Shown here piece by piece: positions 8,382-17,179 of a stretch of 64,000 nt of DNA. The translations under genes and the position numbers were made by a program. Origin of the DNA: Bordetella parapertussis (lineage in GTDB: Bacteria > Pseudomonadota > Gammaproteobacteria > Burkholderiales > SG8-41); the NCBI GenBank assembly GCA_945885345.1, contig CAMCYP010000002.1, positions 124,001 to 188,000 of the forward strand, written 5' to 3'. Numbering within the stretch: position 1 is the first letter of the stretch; every line of letters begins with the position of its first letter. The notes under the pieces were generated by a model, which was not told where the DNA came from, did no database searches, and saw nothing but the letters and a program-made list of their open reading frames with translations.

Positions 8382-9203
8382 TCAGGTTTTTCGGGACGCT
8401 TTTTGCGATGCCGTTTTGATGAAGTCCAGCGTAGCTCCGGCACAGGCTTCGGCGTCACTCGCCGCCACGTGATAGGACTTGCCGGGCAGCACCAGTAATT
8501 GCGAATTGGCAATCTGTTGCTGCCACTCGCGCGTGCGGTCTACCGTGCCGAGTCCGCTTTCTTCAGTGGTCACCACCAATGTCGGGCATTTGATGTTGGG
8601 CAGTTCGGCGCTGATGTCGGCGTAGTTGATGCCGCGATTGAAACCGATCAGCGACGACACCGGGGCGCGACCCATGAACTTGGTCCACCACTCCACACCT
8701 TCCGCCGGGAAATGCTCACCGAGCCGGCCATCCATGGTGCGTCGCGCCCAATGCTCGGCACCTTTGGTTTCGTATTCTTCGATCAGTGCCGGTATCAGTT
8801 CGGCACCGGGACGTTTGGCCTGCGGTGTGCCGACGACGGTCAGCGACAGTACGCGCTCCGGACGGCGGGCGGCGAACACACGGGCCACGGCACCGCCGAT
8901 TTTTGCCGCGACCAGATGGAAGCGCTCAATCTTCAGGCTGTCCATCAGCCGGCAGTAATCGTCGATCAGTTTATCGAAGGTCCATTCGTATTCGCGCGCC
9001 ATCGGCGTCGACTGGCCATAGCCGCGCATGTCCGGTCGCACCACGCGAAAATGCCTTGCCAGCACCGGCACCCACGCATACCACGACAGGCTGCTCTCGG
9101 CATTGCCGTGCAGCATCAGCACGGTTTCCGGTTTGGTCCACGGGTCGGTGAAATCATCGACGCGGTAAAACAGTTCGCAGTCGGGCAGCTTCAGTGTCGG
9201 CAT
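8382..9203 (-). CDS. Alpha/beta hydrolase
   Basis: A 273-residue alpha/beta hydrolase without a signal peptide, so cytoplasmic. The oxyanion stretch LMLHGNAESSLSWYAWVPVL and VVRPDMRGYGQS are typical, and the C-terminal histidine is in PGKSYHVAASD. The nucleophile elbow is unusual: where G-x-S-x-G is expected the sequence reads VAAKIGGAVARVF, so the nucleophilic serine seems replaced by lysine or shifted. The fold could therefore serve a non-esterase role, such as a C-C hydrolase relative or a lyase. It sits between MmgE/PrpD copy 2 and SDR copy 2 with short gaps, so it is part of the same transcription unit. Confidence 0.85.
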   Translation of the reverse strand: MPTLKLPDCELFYRVDDFTDPWTKPETVLMLHGNAESSLSWYAWVPVLARHFRVVRPDMRGYGQSTPMAREYEWTFDKLIDDYCRLMDSLKIERFHLVAAKIGGAVARVFAARRPERVLSLTVVGTPQAKRPGAELIPALIEEYETKGAEHWARRTMDGRLGEHFPAEGVEWWTKFMGRAPVSSLIGFNRGINYADISAELPNIKCPTLVVTTEESGLGTVDRTREWQQQIANSQLLVLPGKSYHVAASDAEACAGATLDFIKTASQKASRKT

Positions 9204-9231
9204 GACGATGTTCCGTAATTATCTTCCGCGA

Positions 9232-10644
9232 CTATTTTTTCGCAGCCAGCAGGTGCATCAGCCGGTCGGGGTTCGGCGCTTGGGCAAAATTACGCACCTC
9301 CTTCAGCAAGGCATCGACCTGCGCCGGCGCAAAACGCTTGAGCATTTCCGCCCTGAAACGGGCAACGTGGTCATCCAGCGTGAACGGCCGGGATGCGCTG
9401 CCCTTGGGCGCTTCGATGAACTTCTCGACCGTCTTGCCCGACTGCAGCGTGAACGTCACTTTCGCGCCCACGGACTGCTCGGTGCTGACACGTTCGGCAT
9501 CGGGATCCAGTGCGCAATCAATGCTTCTGGAAATCGCCATCACCGACGGATCCGCCAGCGCGCCCTCGAAATCATCGATGTTGATGGTGAATCCCGGCGG
9601 CACCTTTTTGCCCTGCCTGATCACCATCGCCATGCAGTACGGCAGGCTCATTTGTCCGGCCTGCACGTCCTTGGGTTCGCTGACGGTGAGCCGGCCCTGG
9701 ATGATTTTCGGGATACCGACGCGGATGGCCTTGATGTCTGCGGCATCGAGCTGATGTTCGCGACACAGGTCACCGGTGGCCTCAACCGCCGCCAGCACGC
9801 GGGCGCTGATGGCGTGCGGCTTGATCGCCGTTTCCAGCAGGCGCCAGGTGCTGCCGAAACCGGCCGTGCCCTTGTCGAAATCGTGGCCATCGGCATAGGC
9901 GCGGGCGAAACCGTCACGGCCTTCGAGGATGTCGGCCGGACCGGAAAATCCGGCTTCCGCCAGCAGCGCGGCGTGCACGCCCTCGCCGGCCGCATGTGCG
10001 GCGTGGATGCGTTTGACGGTCGAACCCGAGTGATAGAACTGCGTCAGTCCGCCGCTGAACGACGCGACCAGTCCGATGGTTTCGGCAATGCGCGTCGTGC
10101 GGTCCTTGCCGTTGAACAGCAGGCTGGCCGCGGCCGTTGCCGCGCCGAAGCCACCGCAAGTGGCAGTGCTCTGGAAACCGCGCCTGAAATGCGAGGGCTG
10201 GATGGACAGCCCGATGCGGATCATCATTTCGTAACCGGCCGCGATGGCGGCGAGGATTTTTTCGCCGGACTGCCCACGCGCTTCGCCAATCGCCAGTGCT
10301 GCCGAAATCACGATGCAGCCGGGGTGCAGCATGGAGCCGACATGCACATCGTCGGCGTCGATACTGCCCGAGTACGTGGTGTTGACGAAGGTGGCGCGCT
10401 CAGGATCGGTGCGATCGGTCGAGAACAGCACGGTCGAGTGGCCCGCACCGCCCAGCTCACGGGCGAGATTGGTCGCCCACGCGCTCCAGGCCATGCGCTG
10501 GCCCAGCGAGGCCACGCGCAGGTAATCGAGCATGAACATGGTCAGGTGTTCCCTGACCGTCTCCGGCAGCGCGGCGTAATTCAGACCGGCGGCAAATTCG
10601 GCAAAACGCAGAGTGGCCGGAACCGGCGCGGTTTCCTCGGACAT
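9232..10644 (-). CDS. MmgE/PrpD family protein, copy 2
   Basis: A second MmgE/PrpD protein, 470 residues from the ATG that has GGAG 6-7 bases upstream. An in-frame TTG four codons earlier is less likely. It has the family layout: an N-terminal helical domain with IDADDVHVGSMLHPGCIVIS, a central segment VKRIHAAHAAGEGVHAALL, and a C-terminal domain. It is much less similar to copy 1 than the two SDRs are to each other, so the copies probably act on different intermediates. It follows Bug copy 2 after a 51-base gap and precedes the hydrolase by 28 bases. Confidence 0.87.
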   Translation of the reverse strand: MSEETAPVPATLRFAEFAAGLNYAALPETVREHLTMFMLDYLRVASLGQRMAWSAWATNLARELGGAGHSTVLFSTDRTDPERATFVNTTYSGSIDADDVHVGSMLHPGCIVISAALAIGEARGQSGEKILAAIAAGYEMMIRIGLSIQPSHFRRGFQSTATCGGFGAATAAASLLFNGKDRTTRIAETIGLVASFSGGLTQFYHSGSTVKRIHAAHAAGEGVHAALLAEAGFSGPADILEGRDGFARAYADGHDFDKGTAGFGSTWRLLETAIKPHAISARVLAAVEATGDLCREHQLDAADIKAIRVGIPKIIQGRLTVSEPKDVQAGQMSLPYCMAMVIRQGKKVPPGFTINIDDFEGALADPSVMAISRSIDCALDPDAERVSTEQSVGAKVTFTLQSGKTVEKFIEAPKGSASRPFTLDDHVARFRAEMLKRFAPAQVDALLKEVRNFAQAPNPDRLMHLLAAKK

Positions 10645-10695
10645 TTGATTCTCCAAATACTTGTTTAATTTCAGGTATCAGATAAACAGCCCGCT

Positions 10696-11658
10696 TTACT
10701 CTTTGATGCCGGCCTTGCGGATCACCGCGCCCCACTTCTCGTAATCGGCTTTGTGGTACGCAGCCAGCGCCGCCGGTGTGCCGCCCGAAGGTTCGGCACC
10801 ATCAATCGCGAGGGCTTTTTTGATGTCGTCAGTGGCCAGCACCTTGTTGCCCGCAGCATTGAGCTTCTCAACGATGGCCGCCGGCAAGCCGGCCGGGCCA
10901 TAGAGTCCCCACCACTGGCTGGATTCAAAACCCTTGATCGTCTCCGCCACCGTCGGCAGCTCGGGCGCGACAGCGATGCGCTTGGCGCTAGTCACTGCCA
11001 GCGCCTTCAGGCGACCGGCGCGTACCTGCCCCGAAACGGTGGGGAATGCGGCGAACAGCACCGACACGTTGCCGGCGACGGTATCGATCACGGCCGGCGC
11101 GCCGCCCTTGTACGGCACGTGCAGCATCTTGACGCCGGCGCGCTGCGAAAACAATTCGCCGGTGAGGTGGCTCAGCGTGCCGGTGCCGTTGGAGGCATAG
11201 GCCAGCACACCGGGCTTGGCCTTGGCGACGGCAATCAGCTCCTTGACGGTTTTCGCCGGCACCGAAGGATGCACGGTCAACACGTTGGGTGCGTCGCCGA
11301 TCTTGACGATGGGCGTGAAACTCTTCAACACATCGTACGGCGCCTTGGCACCAAGGTGCGGATTGATCGACAGTACGCTGGACGAAGCAAACAGCAGGCC
11401 ATAGCCGTCAGCCGGCAGGCGTGCGGCAATTTCGCCGCCGATGATGCCGCCCGCGCCGCCGCGGTTGTCAACGATGATCTGCTGGCCGATCAAAGCAGAC
11501 AGCCGGGTGGTGAAGTGGCGCGCCACGATGTCGGCGGCGCCGCCCGGGGGAAACGGCACGATGACACGCACCGCCTTGTCCGGATAACCCTGGGCGTTTG
11601 CGGTGAAGGACAGTGCTGTGCCAAGCAGCGCTGACAGGATGATTCGGGATGCTTTCAC
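10696..11658 (-). CDS. Bug/TctC-family substrate-binding protein, copy 2
   Basis: A periplasmic binding protein of 320 residues with a signal peptide (MKASRIILSALLGTALSFTA, cut near NAQ) and both Bug loops, VRVIVPFPPGGAADIVARHF and GAGGIIGGEIAARLPADGY. The start is GTG with AAAGG about 9 bases upstream. It is the first gene of the - strand cluster, so the promoter should lie in 11659-11931. It presumably captures a carboxylate that the downstream MmgE/PrpD, hydrolase and SDR enzymes process. As with copy 1, the membrane subunits are not in the window. Confidence 0.92.
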   Translation of the reverse strand: MKASRIILSALLGTALSFTANAQGYPDKAVRVIVPFPPGGAADIVARHFTTRLSALIGQQIIVDNRGGAGGIIGGEIAARLPADGYGLLFASSSVLSINPHLGAKAPYDVLKSFTPIVKIGDAPNVLTVHPSVPAKTVKELIAVAKAKPGVLAYASNGTGTLSHLTGELFSQRAGVKMLHVPYKGGAPAVIDTVAGNVSVLFAAFPTVSGQVRAGRLKALAVTSAKRIAVAPELPTVAETIKGFESSQWWGLYGPAGLPAAIVEKLNAAGNKVLATDDIKKALAIDGAEPSGGTPAALAAYHKADYEKWGAVIRKAGIKE

Positions 11659-11931
11659 GGGATGAACCTTTCTTCGTTTACTGATGAATCACAGCCAGAC
11701 CGCGGACGGCCAAAACACGCGTCCGTGAGCCCATGGCTGGAGTATGCGGAACCGGTAAGGATACCCACGGTTCGCGCTTTGGATTATAGGCGGATCACTC
11801 CACGGCATCCGTGCATAGTGCATATCGTGGGCGCAATGCCGTGGCAGCACCATCCTCCCTTGCGCGGTCATGTCTACGAAATGCGATACCGCGAGCGCTG
11901 TTTTCAGAACACATGCTGCTAGAATATTTGC

Positions 11932-13080
11932 GTGCATAAAATCGCCACAACAACACAAGGCCGGCCATGCCGGCTGTTCGCAGTGGCGTGGGTATGCAGC
12001 CTTTGCTGCCTGCTCGCTTCCGGTTTGCAGGCGGCGCAACCACAATCCGTGGATTCGACCGCCCGCCTGCTCGCCGGCCTGGCACCAAACCATGCCGATC
12101 ATGTCCTGCTCGCGGCTGGAAAAACATGGCAAAACCATGCCGCCATAATGCAGAGATCATGGTCCCAACCCCGTGACGGACAGCTGGCTGCGATGAAAGC
12201 CTGGCGGAAAACCAGCCTCCCCGCGCAGTGCCCTTCCGGTCCGACCCTGCTGTATCCGTTCAGCGGCCCTGACTTTCTCAACGTCTACACCCTGTTCCCC
12301 GATTGCAGCACCTACGTGCTGTTTGGCCTGGAATCGGTGGGCGCCATGCCGGATCCGGTGACGATGACGCCGCAGGAGTTCGCGCAAATGCTTGCGGACA
12401 TGCGACGCACCATGATTAACCTGTTCGCACGGAATTACTTCGTGACCACCACGATGAAGAAGGATTTCAAGTCGAACCATTTGCGCGGCATATTGCCGGT
12501 ACTGGCTGTGTCGATGGTGCTGGCGGGGGTCGAAGTTGTCGGCATCGGACCGTCTCCAATTCCACATGCGACGGGCCGGCGGCACGACCTGGATGGCGTG
12601 ACCGTCGATTTCCGCGCGCCGGGTTCGACACAGGTTCGGCGGTTGATCTACTTTTCCCTCGATGCCTCGGACAAAAGCCTCGCCGATTATCCGCAGTTCC
12701 TCGACTATCTGCGTAAACTGGCGCCGACGGCGACGCTGCTCAAATCGGCTTCGTACCTGCTGCACATTTCCGAATTCCGGAAAATGCGGGAAACGCTGCT
12801 TGATGTCAGCACTTTCCTGCTGCAGGACGACACTGGCCTGCCGTACGCGGAACTGCGCAAGCGCGGCTGGCAAATGCGCGTTTATGGCAGCTATGGCGTG
12901 CCGATTGCGCCTTTCGGGAACAAATACCAGAAAACACTGGCCGATGCTTACGCCAGCGGGAGCCCCCCGGCACTGCCATTCCGTTTCGGCTATCAGCGTG
13001 ACCAGGGCGAAAATTACTCGAGCCTGATGATCGGACGTCGCCCGCCTGCAGCTCAGCAGCCAGGCCAGAATGCCCGCTAA
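11932..13080 (+). CDS. Exported protein of unknown function
   Basis: A 382-residue protein with a GTG start. Residues about 15-36 form a signal peptide (LFAVAWVCSLCCLLASGLQA). The mature part contains LLYPFSGPDFLNVYTLFPDC, a pattern I associate with an uncharacterised family of secreted or lipoprotein-like bacterial proteins, but I cannot name a function. A hydrophobic stretch near 190-205 (ILPVLAVSMVLAGVEVVGIG) reads like a buried core strand and helix. Several short motifs (YLLHISEFRKMRETLLDVST, then LLQDDTGLPY) suggest a folded globular domain. Its last 11 bases overlap the next gene in another frame, so the two are translationally coupled and probably act together in the periplasm. Confidence 0.75.
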   Translation: MHKIATTTQGRPCRLFAVAWVCSLCCLLASGLQAAQPQSVDSTARLLAGLAPNHADHVLLAAGKTWQNHAAIMQRSWSQPRDGQLAAMKAWRKTSLPAQCPSGPTLLYPFSGPDFLNVYTLFPDCSTYVLFGLESVGAMPDPVTMTPQEFAQMLADMRRTMINLFARNYFVTTTMKKDFKSNHLRGILPVLAVSMVLAGVEVVGIGPSPIPHATGRRHDLDGVTVDFRAPGSTQVRRLIYFSLDASDKSLADYPQFLDYLRKLAPTATLLKSASYLLHISEFRKMRETLLDVSTFLLQDDTGLPYAELRKRGWQMRVYGSYGVPIAPFGNKYQKTLADAYASGSPPALPFRFGYQRDQGENYSSLMIGRRPPAAQQPGQNAR

Positions 13081-13996
13081 CACGGCACCCTTCAAACTGA
13101 TCGTTTTTCTGGCATGGGCTGGCGCATTTCCGGTTTTTTCCGACAATCACGCGAACGCGGCATCTGCCATGGATACATCGATACACAGCGTCCGTTTCAC
13201 CACCAGTGACGGGGTGCAGCTGCATGTGCTGGAGGCATGTCCTCCGGGAAAAAACATGCGGGACACCGCGTCAGCGGTCATCGCGTTTGTGCCCGGCTGG
13301 TCAATGCCGGCAGCGGTATGGCGGGAGCAATTGCTCGCGCTGGGCCAGTCGCGTTGCGTCGCCGCGCTGGATCCGCGCGGCCAGGGCGAGTCCGCGGTCG
13401 CCAGCAACGGCTACTCCTTCGAACGGCGTGCCGCCGACGTACGGGATTTCGTCGCACGTTATCCACGCGTCGTGCTGGTCGGATGGTCGCTCGGTGCGCT
13501 CGAGGCGCTCGAATACGTGCATCGCCACGGCCATGCCGCGCTGGACGGGCTGGTGCTGGTCGATAGTTCGGTGGGTGAAGATCCGGAGCCTCCTCCCGGT
13601 TCCGCGTTCCGAGATGCACTGAAACGCGACCGCCGCGCGGCCATCGCCGATTTCATGCAGGGCATTTTTGGCGCGACCCGCAGCGGACCCGAAATTGAAG
13701 CACTGACTACAGCTGCGCTGCGCATGCCCCTGAAAGCCAGCCTGTCCGTATTTCCCCGGGGTATACCAAGAACACATTGGCGCAACATCACCCGCAGCTT
13801 CCCGAAACCGCTGCTCTATGTCGTCAGTGCGCAATTCGCGGCCCAGGCAAAAGCCCTGCAGCAGTATCGCCCGGCAACGCAGATTGCAGTATTCGAAAAA
13901 GCGGGCCATGCATTGTTCGCCGACGAACCAGCACGCTTTAACGCCCTGCTTGCCGGTTTTCCTGCGCCAACAACGGGTCAAGCCGCAGCAGATTAA
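13070..13996 (+). CDS. Exported alpha/beta hydrolase
   Basis: A 308-residue alpha/beta hydrolase. The first 30 residues (PFKLIVFLAWAGAFPVFS) look like a signal peptide, so it probably works in the periplasm. The nucleophile elbow is complete: VVLVGWSLGALEALEY gives G-W-S-L-G. ALDPRGQGES is the usual preceding loop, and EKAGHALFADEP carries the catalytic histidine. The start overlaps the preceding gene by 11 bases. Esterase, lipase or peptidase activity is possible. The tight link to the uncharacterised exported protein suggests a two-component periplasmic system. Confidence 0.82.
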   Translation: MPANTAPFKLIVFLAWAGAFPVFSDNHANAASAMDTSIHSVRFTTSDGVQLHVLEACPPGKNMRDTASAVIAFVPGWSMPAAVWREQLLALGQSRCVAALDPRGQGESAVASNGYSFERRAADVRDFVARYPRVVLVGWSLGALEALEYVHRHGHAALDGLVLVDSSVGEDPEPPPGSAFRDALKRDRRAAIADFMQGIFGATRSGPEIEALTTAALRMPLKASLSVFPRGIPRTHWRNITRSFPKPLLYVVSAQFAAQAKALQQYRPATQIAVFEKAGHALFADEPARFNALLAGFPAPTTGQAAAD

Positions 13997-14117
13997 GCGC
14001 CGGCCACGGCCCGTCCGGGAACTGCGCCCGACAGGTCACGGGTGTTCGTGGATATTGTCGTCGATCATTTCCGCCGGGAAAATCTCACGCGGCGGTTTTC
14101 AGCCGCCTGGGCGTTGC

Positions 14118-17042
14118 TCAGGCTGTTGCCGGCTGCGACAGGTACTGCGCGATGTTGACCTCATCGATCTGCACGGGCTCCATGTAACGTTTCGCGTATT
14201 CGCGGTAGATGCCGGAACGCAGAAAGAGGTCAAACAGTTCGGGATCGATGTGCAGATCCTTTTTCATGAAGGACATGATCTTGATCGCCTCGGACAGCGT
14301 TTTGCCTTTTTTATAGGGGCGGTCGGCCGCCGTCAGCGCCTCGAAGATGTCGGCAATCGCCATCATCCGTGCCACCGGGCTCATTTCGTCTTTTTTCAGC
14401 CGTTTCGGATAACCGGTACCGTCCATTTTTTCGTGGTGGCCGCCGGCGATTTCCGCCACGTTGCGCAGGTGTTTCGGAAACGGCAATTGCGACAGCATGA
14501 TCAGCGTCTGCACGATGTGCTCGTTGATCTTGTATCGATCTTCGTCGGACAGCGTGCCGCGCTCCACCGCCAGGTTGTGGAGCTCACCCCTGTTGTAGAG
14601 CAGCTCGGGCACGGCCATGCGGAAGCCCCATTTGTTGTCCTCGGGTATGCGATCCTGCGGCGGGCGTTCGAACACGTGCTCCGGTTTGTCGGCGAGCAGC
14701 GGCTCGGCAACAGGCAGAACCGGCGCCGACGCGCGATCCTTGCGTGATTTTTCTTCGTGGCCGATACCGATGCGATCATCCAGGGTGCGCAGCCACGTGC
14801 GTTGCGCAATCTCCTTCAGACGCGCGACTTTTTCCGGCGCCATGAATTCGCCGCCTTCGTTGCAGGTCGCCACAAATGCAAAGTCATCATCCAGTTGCTT
14901 CAGAGATGCGGCCAGCCGTTCGCGGGCCGCGACCTCCGGTTCTCCGGCGGCAATGGTCCGGAGACAGGCGATCTCGGCATCACGCTTCAGCACTTCGAAA
15001 CGCATGCGCACTTCGTGGATGCGGTCATAAATCGTTTCGAGCTTGGTCGCCTTGTCGACGACATACTCGGGCGTGGTGACCTTCCCGCAGTCGTGCAGCC
15101 AGGACGCGACATGCACTTCTTCCCATTGATCTTCGGTGAGCTGGAATTCGCTGAACGGTCCACTGGTTTCGGCGCAGGCCGCACGCGCCAGCATTTTGGT
15201 CAGTTCCGGCACCCGGGCGCAGTGACCACCGGTGTAAGGGCTCTTGGCATCAATGGCGCCGGCAAGCAGCTGGATGAACGCCTCGAACAGATCTTTCTGC
15301 GCCTTGATCAGTTCGCGGGTTTCCAGCGTCCCCGCCGCAGTCCCGGACAGCGCCTGCAGGAACGAGACCTGGCTGTCCTCGATGGACTGCTGCCGCAGAA
15401 ATAGCATTGCACCGACGAGTTGTTGCTGGCGGTTGATCAGCGGCACCGCGAAGCCCTGCTTCGCGCCAGTTGCAGCAATCTTACCCGACCCAATGCGGAC
15501 CAGATCACCGTCTTCCAGGGCACCGGAGTGCGCCACCCCATCCCGCAGTGCACTGCCCAGCAGTGAACAGGCCTGATCCGCTGTCACCGAGAGCAATCCA
15601 ACCGACAGATCGGCACCGTCGGCATTGCGCGCCGCGGCGGGCACCAGAGTGCCCTCGTCATTCAAATAAAGCACGCCGGCGGTGGCATTCGCCGCAGCCA
15701 GCATCTCGGTGAGCAGCATCGGCATCAAGCGGTCGAAATCTTTCTCCGCGGCAACAGCAGAGCTGATATCAAGAAAGCGGCGAATAGTACGTTTCATGCC
15801 GTCCATGGTGGTGGCCAGTTCATCGACTTCCTGGATCACGGAGTTGAGGGAGACCGGATTTGCAAACTCGAAGTGACGGATCGCCTCAGCTTCCCCGGCC
15901 AGTATGCGCAGCGGCCTGGCGATGGCACGTGCGGCAAACCAGGTCAGGGGCACCGCGAAAAGAATGATCAATACAGTCACCAGCAACGAAGTCGAGCGCA
16001 GTTTAATCGCAGCAGCCAGCAGTTCTTTTTCCGGGATCGCATTGATCAGCAGCAGGGGCGGCGCGCCCTCCAGCACCACCGGGTTGATGGTGACCAGCCA
16101 GTGGCCATCAGCGAGTGTCATGCGGGAATGGAAACGCTCACCGGGTTTCAGGCGTTTCAACTCTTCGGCCAGCAGCGGCAGCGCCGGCACGTCGAGTTTT
16201 GACACATGCGTCAGCGAGGGTGGGGCACCCGGAGTTGACGGCACGGTGACCAGGCTGTCCACATTTTCGTGGGCAATGACATTACCGTTGCCATCAACCA
16301 ACGCCAGCTGGCTGCCCGGCGTGACTTTTTGCCGGGACATGGCGGCGCTGAGGGTTTCGAGCCGGATATCGGCACCGATGACGCTGAAGCCAACATGGCT
16401 GCGGGCCGCCAGCGTCATGCCAACCCTGCGATCGGAAAAAAACAGGTAGGGCGCGGTCTTGATCTGCGTCATCGACGCCGTTGCATCCTTGTACCAGCCG
16501 CGGCTGCGCGGGTCATAGGCCGCCGCGTAATCCGGGCGGTCATCCTTCTGCAGCGTTTCCAGGTCCTTGCCGAGGTAAAGGTACAGACCTTGCGTGTCAC
16601 CGGCGTCGCCGCGCTCAATGCTCTGCACCACATATTGCGTGCCCTCAGGCGCTTTCAGGCGATTTCGTTCAACATCGTTGCGGATCCGGCGCATAAAAAA
16701 GAAATCACCGTCGTCGTAGCCCACGTAGATGGAGGACAGGGCATCCGAACTGGCCAGTGCCTCGCGCAGCATATCGAGCCGGTCCAGGCGCAGCGACAGC
16801 TTGCCTGCAGCGGTGATCGCCCCGTAGCTCAGCATGTTCACCGCCATTTCGGCGGGAGCAATGGCCGATTTCAGTTCGCGCAGGGTTTCACCGCTGATAC
16901 GCTGGACCAGATCGTCTGCTGCGTTTTCCAGCATGTCGCGCGACAACTTGTAACCGACCGCAGCAACCAGGCCGCCGACCACGAGCATCAACACCAAAAA
17001 CAGCGTGGAAATGTGTATGTGCAGCGGATAACGGCGTTTCAT
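14118..17042 (-). CDS. Membrane c-di-GMP phosphodiesterase: Cache, HAMP, GAF, HD-GYP
   Basis: A 974-residue sensor protein. A first transmembrane helix (about 10-33) leads into a large periplasmic Cache-type domain. A second helix near 360-380 (LLVTVLIILFAVPLTWFAA) is followed by HAMP, a GAF-like domain and a C-terminal HD-GYP domain. The HD-GYP motifs are intact: HDCGK at 650-654 and HHEKMDGTGYP at 869-879, so hydrolysis of c-di-GMP is expected. The distance between them, 219 residues, is far longer than the roughly 60 of a compact HD-GYP and indicates a large insertion. The start is the ATG before KRRYPLHIHI; a 25-residue upstream extension lacks support. A solute ligand is probable but unknown. 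Confidence 0.9.
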   Translation of the reverse strand: MKRRYPLHIHISTLFLVLMLVVGGLVAAVGYKLSRDMLENAADDLVQRISGETLRELKSAIAPAEMAVNMLSYGAITAAGKLSLRLDRLDMLREALASSDALSSIYVGYDDGDFFFMRRIRNDVERNRLKAPEGTQYVVQSIERGDAGDTQGLYLYLGKDLETLQKDDRPDYAAAYDPRSRGWYKDATASMTQIKTAPYLFFSDRRVGMTLAARSHVGFSVIGADIRLETLSAAMSRQKVTPGSQLALVDGNGNVIAHENVDSLVTVPSTPGAPPSLTHVSKLDVPALPLLAEELKRLKPGERFHSRMTLADGHWLVTINPVVLEGAPPLLLINAIPEKELLAAAIKLRSTSLLVTVLIILFAVPLTWFAARAIARPLRILAGEAEAIRHFEFANPVSLNSVIQEVDELATTMDGMKRTIRRFLDISSAVAAEKDFDRLMPMLLTEMLAAANATAGVLYLNDEGTLVPAAARNADGADLSVGLLSVTADQACSLLGSALRDGVAHSGALEDGDLVRIGSGKIAATGAKQGFAVPLINRQQQLVGAMLFLRQQSIEDSQVSFLQALSGTAAGTLETRELIKAQKDLFEAFIQLLAGAIDAKSPYTGGHCARVPELTKMLARAACAETSGPFSEFQLTEDQWEEVHVASWLHDCGKVTTPEYVVDKATKLETIYDRIHEVRMRFEVLKRDAEIACLRTIAAGEPEVAARERLAASLKQLDDDFAFVATCNEGGEFMAPEKVARLKEIAQRTWLRTLDDRIGIGHEEKSRKDRASAPVLPVAEPLLADKPEHVFERPPQDRIPEDNKWGFRMAVPELLYNRGELHNLAVERGTLSDEDRYKINEHIVQTLIMLSQLPFPKHLRNVAEIAGGHHEKMDGTGYPKRLKKDEMSPVARMMAIADIFEALTAADRPYKKGKTLSEAIKIMSFMKKDLHIDPELFDLFLRSGIYREYAKRYMEPVQIDEVNIAQYLSQPATA

Positions 17043-17179
17043 GACGGCACCCCACCCCTGGGAATACGGTAAAGCGATGTTACTCCGGGTTGCGGTTTCA
17101 CTCCGCGCAACGTCCATGCCTTGACGGAATTGTTCTGCGCGAAGGGCCGCCCGCCGTCATCCTGCATGCAGGCAGCGCC

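Noticed and set aside
9202-10668. A 488-codon + strand frame opposite MmgE/PrpD copy 2
   Set aside because: Composition (His, Arg and Gly rich) and lack of family features mark it as a shadow of the - strand gene.
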